Source: Elysia chlorotica
Lineage: Eukaryota; Mollusca; Gastropoda; Plakobranchidae
Assembly: GCA_003991915.1 (NCBI GenBank)
Contig: RQTK01000700.1
Location: 62,001 to 126,000, forward strand
Length of the DNA: 64,000 bases
Direction of reading: 5' to 3'
Notes under the pieces: model-generated
Seen by the model: the letters and a program-made list of their open reading frames with translations, nothing else
Database searches by the model: none
What the model was told of the DNA's origin: nothing
Position numbers and translations under genes: made by a program
Shown: positions 60,641 through 64,000 of the stretch, piece after piece
How positions within the stretch are numbered: the stretch's first letter is position 1
Layout: the number at the start of each line of letters is the position of its first letter

Positions 60641-61407
60641 TTAAGTAAGAATGACTGTCAGCGGGTTTTTATAAGTCAAATGATAGCAATCTGTTATATT
60701 TATTTTCTTTTGGATAGAGATTAAACTTACGGACATGTTTAAATAAACGTGTTTTTATGTCATTGCGGCATAATAATTATTGACAGACAAACTTGGGCCT
60801 TGATGTCTCCTTTTGACCTTTTTGATTTTCTGATTAAGTTGAATATCTCCGATTCTAGAAATGATATATTTAACATTTTCAGCCCCTCTAAGTGCATTTG
60901 ATGCTTTTTAACACGCTATGAACAATTCCAAAAGTCAAATTTCCGTCTTGTGCCTGATTCACTCTGGTTGCAAAAGGCCAGCCTTAATGGTCAATATTCT
61001 CATTACACTCATAAAAACTAGCACCTACCATATCGTAAACTGATAATCTTAATCGATTTGGAAAAAATGTCAGCTGTCTTGGCAACAACCTTTAAATATG
61101 TCGTTTTTGTAGAATATAATTATTCTTTTTTTATTAGATGTGATGTTTGTATTTATGGTACCATGCACCCGTCTATGGGTTCCTTACTCCATTGTTATGT
61201 CTCCATTTGTTAATAAACGATTATGTACTGCACAAATCGCATCATAAAACTGGTTACACGTACGCTTGAACTTTTTGTTTATCGATAACATTTGACTCTT
61301 GTCAAGTTTCTAAGTACTAGACGGAAGTAAAAATGGAATATAACAAAAGCGTAAACAAAATCAGTGATTATCAGTCTCTGGGTGAAACCAGCTAAGACAT
61401 TGATCCT

Positions 61408-61526
61408 ATGAAGTTAGAACGGAGAATCCAATGTCAATCTAAGATAGAGATTGTGGAATGTCTACATGCTATGAAATTCAAAGATCTCATCGAGCAATCA
61501 CCTTCTTGTAACATACTAAGAAATGG
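61408..61526 (+). CDS. Candidate first coding exon of an unidentified plus-strand gene
   Basis: From the ATG at 61408, 39 codons read MKLERRIQCQSKIEIVECLH, AMKFKDLIEQ and SPSCNILRNG, ending at a GTAAAT donor in phase 2. An in-frame stop lies just upstream, and a short upstream ORF starts near 61335. The composition is protein-like (balanced, with charged and Cys residues), unlike the low-complexity frames nearby. A phase-compatible AG at 63851 would continue GCSWIFLSYGHFAYCNG, but that link is speculative. I recognise no family. Confidence 0.35.
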
Positions 61527-61556
61527 GTAAATTTCTTTGTTGGCAATTTGGGTGTA

Positions 61557-61612
61557 GATCTAGATTTCTAGTTTCTAGATCTAGATCGAGATCTAATCTA
61601 GATCTAGATCTT
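61557..61612 (+). repeat. CTAGAT palindromic motif cluster
   Basis: Overlapping CTAGATCTAGATC-type palindromes fill about 55 bases. The same motif occurs at about 26999-27017 and scattered around 45400-45520 and 57660. No function is evident. Confidence 0.7.
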
Positions 61613-61919
61613 AAAATAATAACAAGGAAAATAATTATGTTAAGGTATATAATTTAACTAGGTCTACACACAAACAGCACATAAACAGCCTTTAAAAATT
61701 GTAAATTATACATGTGCTAACTTGGTTTGTACGGTTGGGTCAAGATACGTTGGATTATCAGTCTAGATAGATCAACCATAAAGGTTTATATTGCAAGTTT
61801 TTATTTCAATATCTAGACCATGTGTTTATTTTCAAAATTCTTAAAATTTTTATTAAACTGATTTTATACCGGTGAGATTGTTTTAACGGTGCTAACGATA
61901 GAGACAGAAATATGAAAAA

Positions 61920-62230
61920 ATTGGGGGTAGGTGAGAGAGAGAGAGAGAGATGGACAGACAGAACAGAGATTTGTAAAAATGCCGTAGGTGAGAGAAACAA
62001 AGGAAGGATGTGAGAGAAAGGGGTGGATAAGGTATGAGAGAAAGTCTAATGCAGAATTTAAAGTGGGATATGGGTAAATGGAAGTATTTATAAGAGAAAG
62101 GCTGAGAGACAGACAGACATTGGAATTGGTAGTTATATGGATAAATCTATAAAATAGGAGAGAAAATAAGGTACAGACAGACAGATGGATGGATGGATAA
62201 AGTATGAGGGAACGATAACAGGCGCATCGG
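61920..62230 (+). repeat. GA- and GACA-rich degenerate simple sequence
   Basis: Purine-rich stretch with a (GA)n core at about 61933-61950 and repeated GACAGACAGA and GGATGGATGGA segments. Confidence 0.8.
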
Positions 62231-62249
62231 GTTTGAGTGGTACACTTTG

Positions 62250-64000
62250 TGGGTTGGGGAGGAATTTATTGCATCCGCTGTAAGATCAGATACTGAAGTA
62301 ACAGATAAAAATGCTACATTCTTTGTATTGCAGTCACTGATACCTGCTTACGCCACTGTCTCTCTTCAATTCATTCATATGTCTCTTTTTTTCTTTCTAC
62401 TTAATAGTATTCGTTCTCAGGACAGGTCTTCGTTTATTTCTTAAACCTGTCATTATGTTTTCAGTCTGTGTTTTAAGGTTTTAAATAGTTTTTTAATAGC
62501 CATTATTTACAAAGTAACATTACTTTCTAATTTTAATATAATTTGAACTAAAAGTATCTAGAATAATACTTGGACTATTTTAGCCAATCATGTGCATATA
62601 TTAACATTGAAATTATGTACATACAGACAGCAACTTCCATTAAATTTTTAAAATCATTTTTCACTAGTATTTAGTAGGGTAGGCCCCTAGTGCTCCCCAC
62701 TTGCTTTAGAGTTGACAATTTAAAGTTAGATGGTTATGAAAGGAATGAAAAACTGCAAACACATCAATTATCTTAGAATTAGATTTAAATTGATGTGTTT
62801 GGCTATCCTGGTAGATATTGAAACAAAAATAAAAACAATACGGCAGAAAACACTGGAAGTCCAAAATAGCATATATTCTTTATAGTGAACAGATTTGTTA
62901 CTTAATTTACACACTTATAGTCATTATTTTTAATTATATCTGTTCATTGGATGCCATGTTGTCAGTTTTGTGTAAAAAATAATTATATTTACACTTTGAA
63001 GTTGTTGCTTTAGATAGTTCACAAGGTAGATGAAAACCGACACCATGAGTTTCCTTTGTGTTGTTGCTGGTCAAACATTGCTAATTGCCGTTAAGCAGCA
63101 ATATTTAAATCAAATTTACGTCAATTTCTTTTTTTTTTTTTTATTTGATTGGATTTTGCCAAGTTCGGGAGATTCTCAATATTTTGCATCTCTCATTTTC
63201 ATGACTAACAAGCCTCTTTGTTTCATACATTTCCGCCATTTTTGGTCTCTGTGTCGCGTTTGTTTCGCACAGAGAACAAATCGTCGTTTCATCGTAAAAA
63301 ATGTGTCTGGCCGTCATCATACTTCAAATTTATTTGATGTGGACGAACAAAGTATACTATTATCTGAATAGAGTCATCTTGGGAGCTGTTTTCATATAGC
63401 GGGCAAGTTGGTGTGAATAATAGCGTCGGGTCGCTCTGCGTAGAGGATGTTCATAGAGAACAGCATAGTTGGTGATCAGGTCGATTTTTGATAGGTTTTC
63501 TCGACTACGCGAAGTATGTTAAATGGTTGATGTATCATGTTTATTGTGTATAACTATATATGCACCTCTTGATTTAAAAGTGAAAAAAACCATTGTGAAT
63601 AATTTTGCGACCCACTTGTCTGTCTCAAAAAAATTCATTTAGTCTTATTTTGGGAATTGATACACAACACCCCTTATAATTATTATAACCTAAAACTGAT
63701 GGGGGAAAAAAGAATGTTATTATTGGTAAATAATATTATTATCAAGTTGTAATTTACTTTTGAGTTTTTAAATTTCTGTCATTGTGTTTATTGTTTTCCT
63801 TTTTTTTTTTAATATAAGTTTTAACCGAAAGTGTCATCATCTTGTCCTTCAGATGCAGTTGGATATTTCTGTCTTATGGTCATTTTGCCTACTGTAATGG
63901 TGTTTCCGGAGGCTCATATATCTGGTAAAGCTGTAATACATTGTATCTATGTAACAATCAATGTTTGCCATGTTTAAGTATTAATATAGTTTATGTCAAT
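62250..64000. other. Terminal stretch, no confident gene
   Basis: AT-rich sequence. A 113-codon plus-strand frame at 63030-63371 includes a poly(Phe) run from a T tract and has no recognisable homology. A possible small exon after the AG at 63851 is mentioned with the exon at 61408. Nothing else is supported. Confidence 0.4.

Noticed and set aside
63030-63371. 113-codon plus-strand frame
   Set aside because: It contains a poly(Phe) run from a T tract and shows no recognisable family, splice logic or conservation signal.
1-64000. LTR retroviruses, Polintons, CRISPR arrays, rRNA genes
   Set aside because: No capsid, integrase, LTR pair, spacer array or rRNA signature was recognised.

Overview
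The window is animal nuclear DNA: AT-rich, with short exons bounded by GT/AG introns, three spliced genes and a dense scatter of decayed LINEs, tRNA-headed SINEs, a Penelope-like element, DNA-transposon remnants, long (CT)n/(GA)n tracts and repeated CTAGAT motifs. The gene families and repeat mix suggest a lophotrochozoan, most likely a gastropod mollusc. That is an inference; no species marker was seen.

Layout. (1) About 1-11,909, plus strand: the 3' part of an ADAM/ADAMTS-like (M12B) secreted metalloprotease gene. Prodomain, furin-type site, catalytic domain and cysteine-rich C-terminus can be followed exon by exon with consistent splice phases. The zinc site reads HGLGHSLGARND instead of HExxHxxGxxHD, so the catalytic Glu and the third His ligand are both absent. 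One catalytic-domain exon is also present twice. (2) 13,357-27,022, minus strand, tail-to-tail with the first: a METTL17/Rsm22-type mitoribosome-assembly protein in about 15 exons, with a degenerate SAM-binding motif but its cysteine clusters kept. (3) 27-38.8 kb: intergenic and rich in mobile-element debris (nested LINEs, SINEs, a mariner remnant, a CCT-rich minisatellite). (4) 38,813-55,716, minus strand: a complete ten-exon PTPN1/PTPN2-type (PTP1B/TC-PTP) tyrosine phosphatase of 481 residues with intact WPD loop, [11 protein letters not shown]-loop, Q-loop and a C-terminal membrane tail. Its introns hold LINE fragments, a 2.07-kb TIR element with TA flanks and a recent 215-bp tandem duplication. 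(5) 55.7-61.3 kb: LINE and Penelope-like fragments. (6) 61.3-64 kb: a possible first coding exon of a plus-strand gene leaving the window.

The three genes serve unrelated functions (extracellular matrix or secretion, mitochondrial translation, phosphotyrosine signalling) and show no sign of coordinate function. The points most worth a second look are the M12B pseudoprotease with its duplicated exon, the METTL17 homologue with a broken SAM motif, the 2.07-kb TIR element, and the paired CCT minisatellite loci. I recognised no LTR retrovirus, Polinton, CRISPR array, rRNA or free-standing tRNA gene. Exon boundaries were inferred by eye from reading frame, GT/AG sites and family resemblance, without transcript data.
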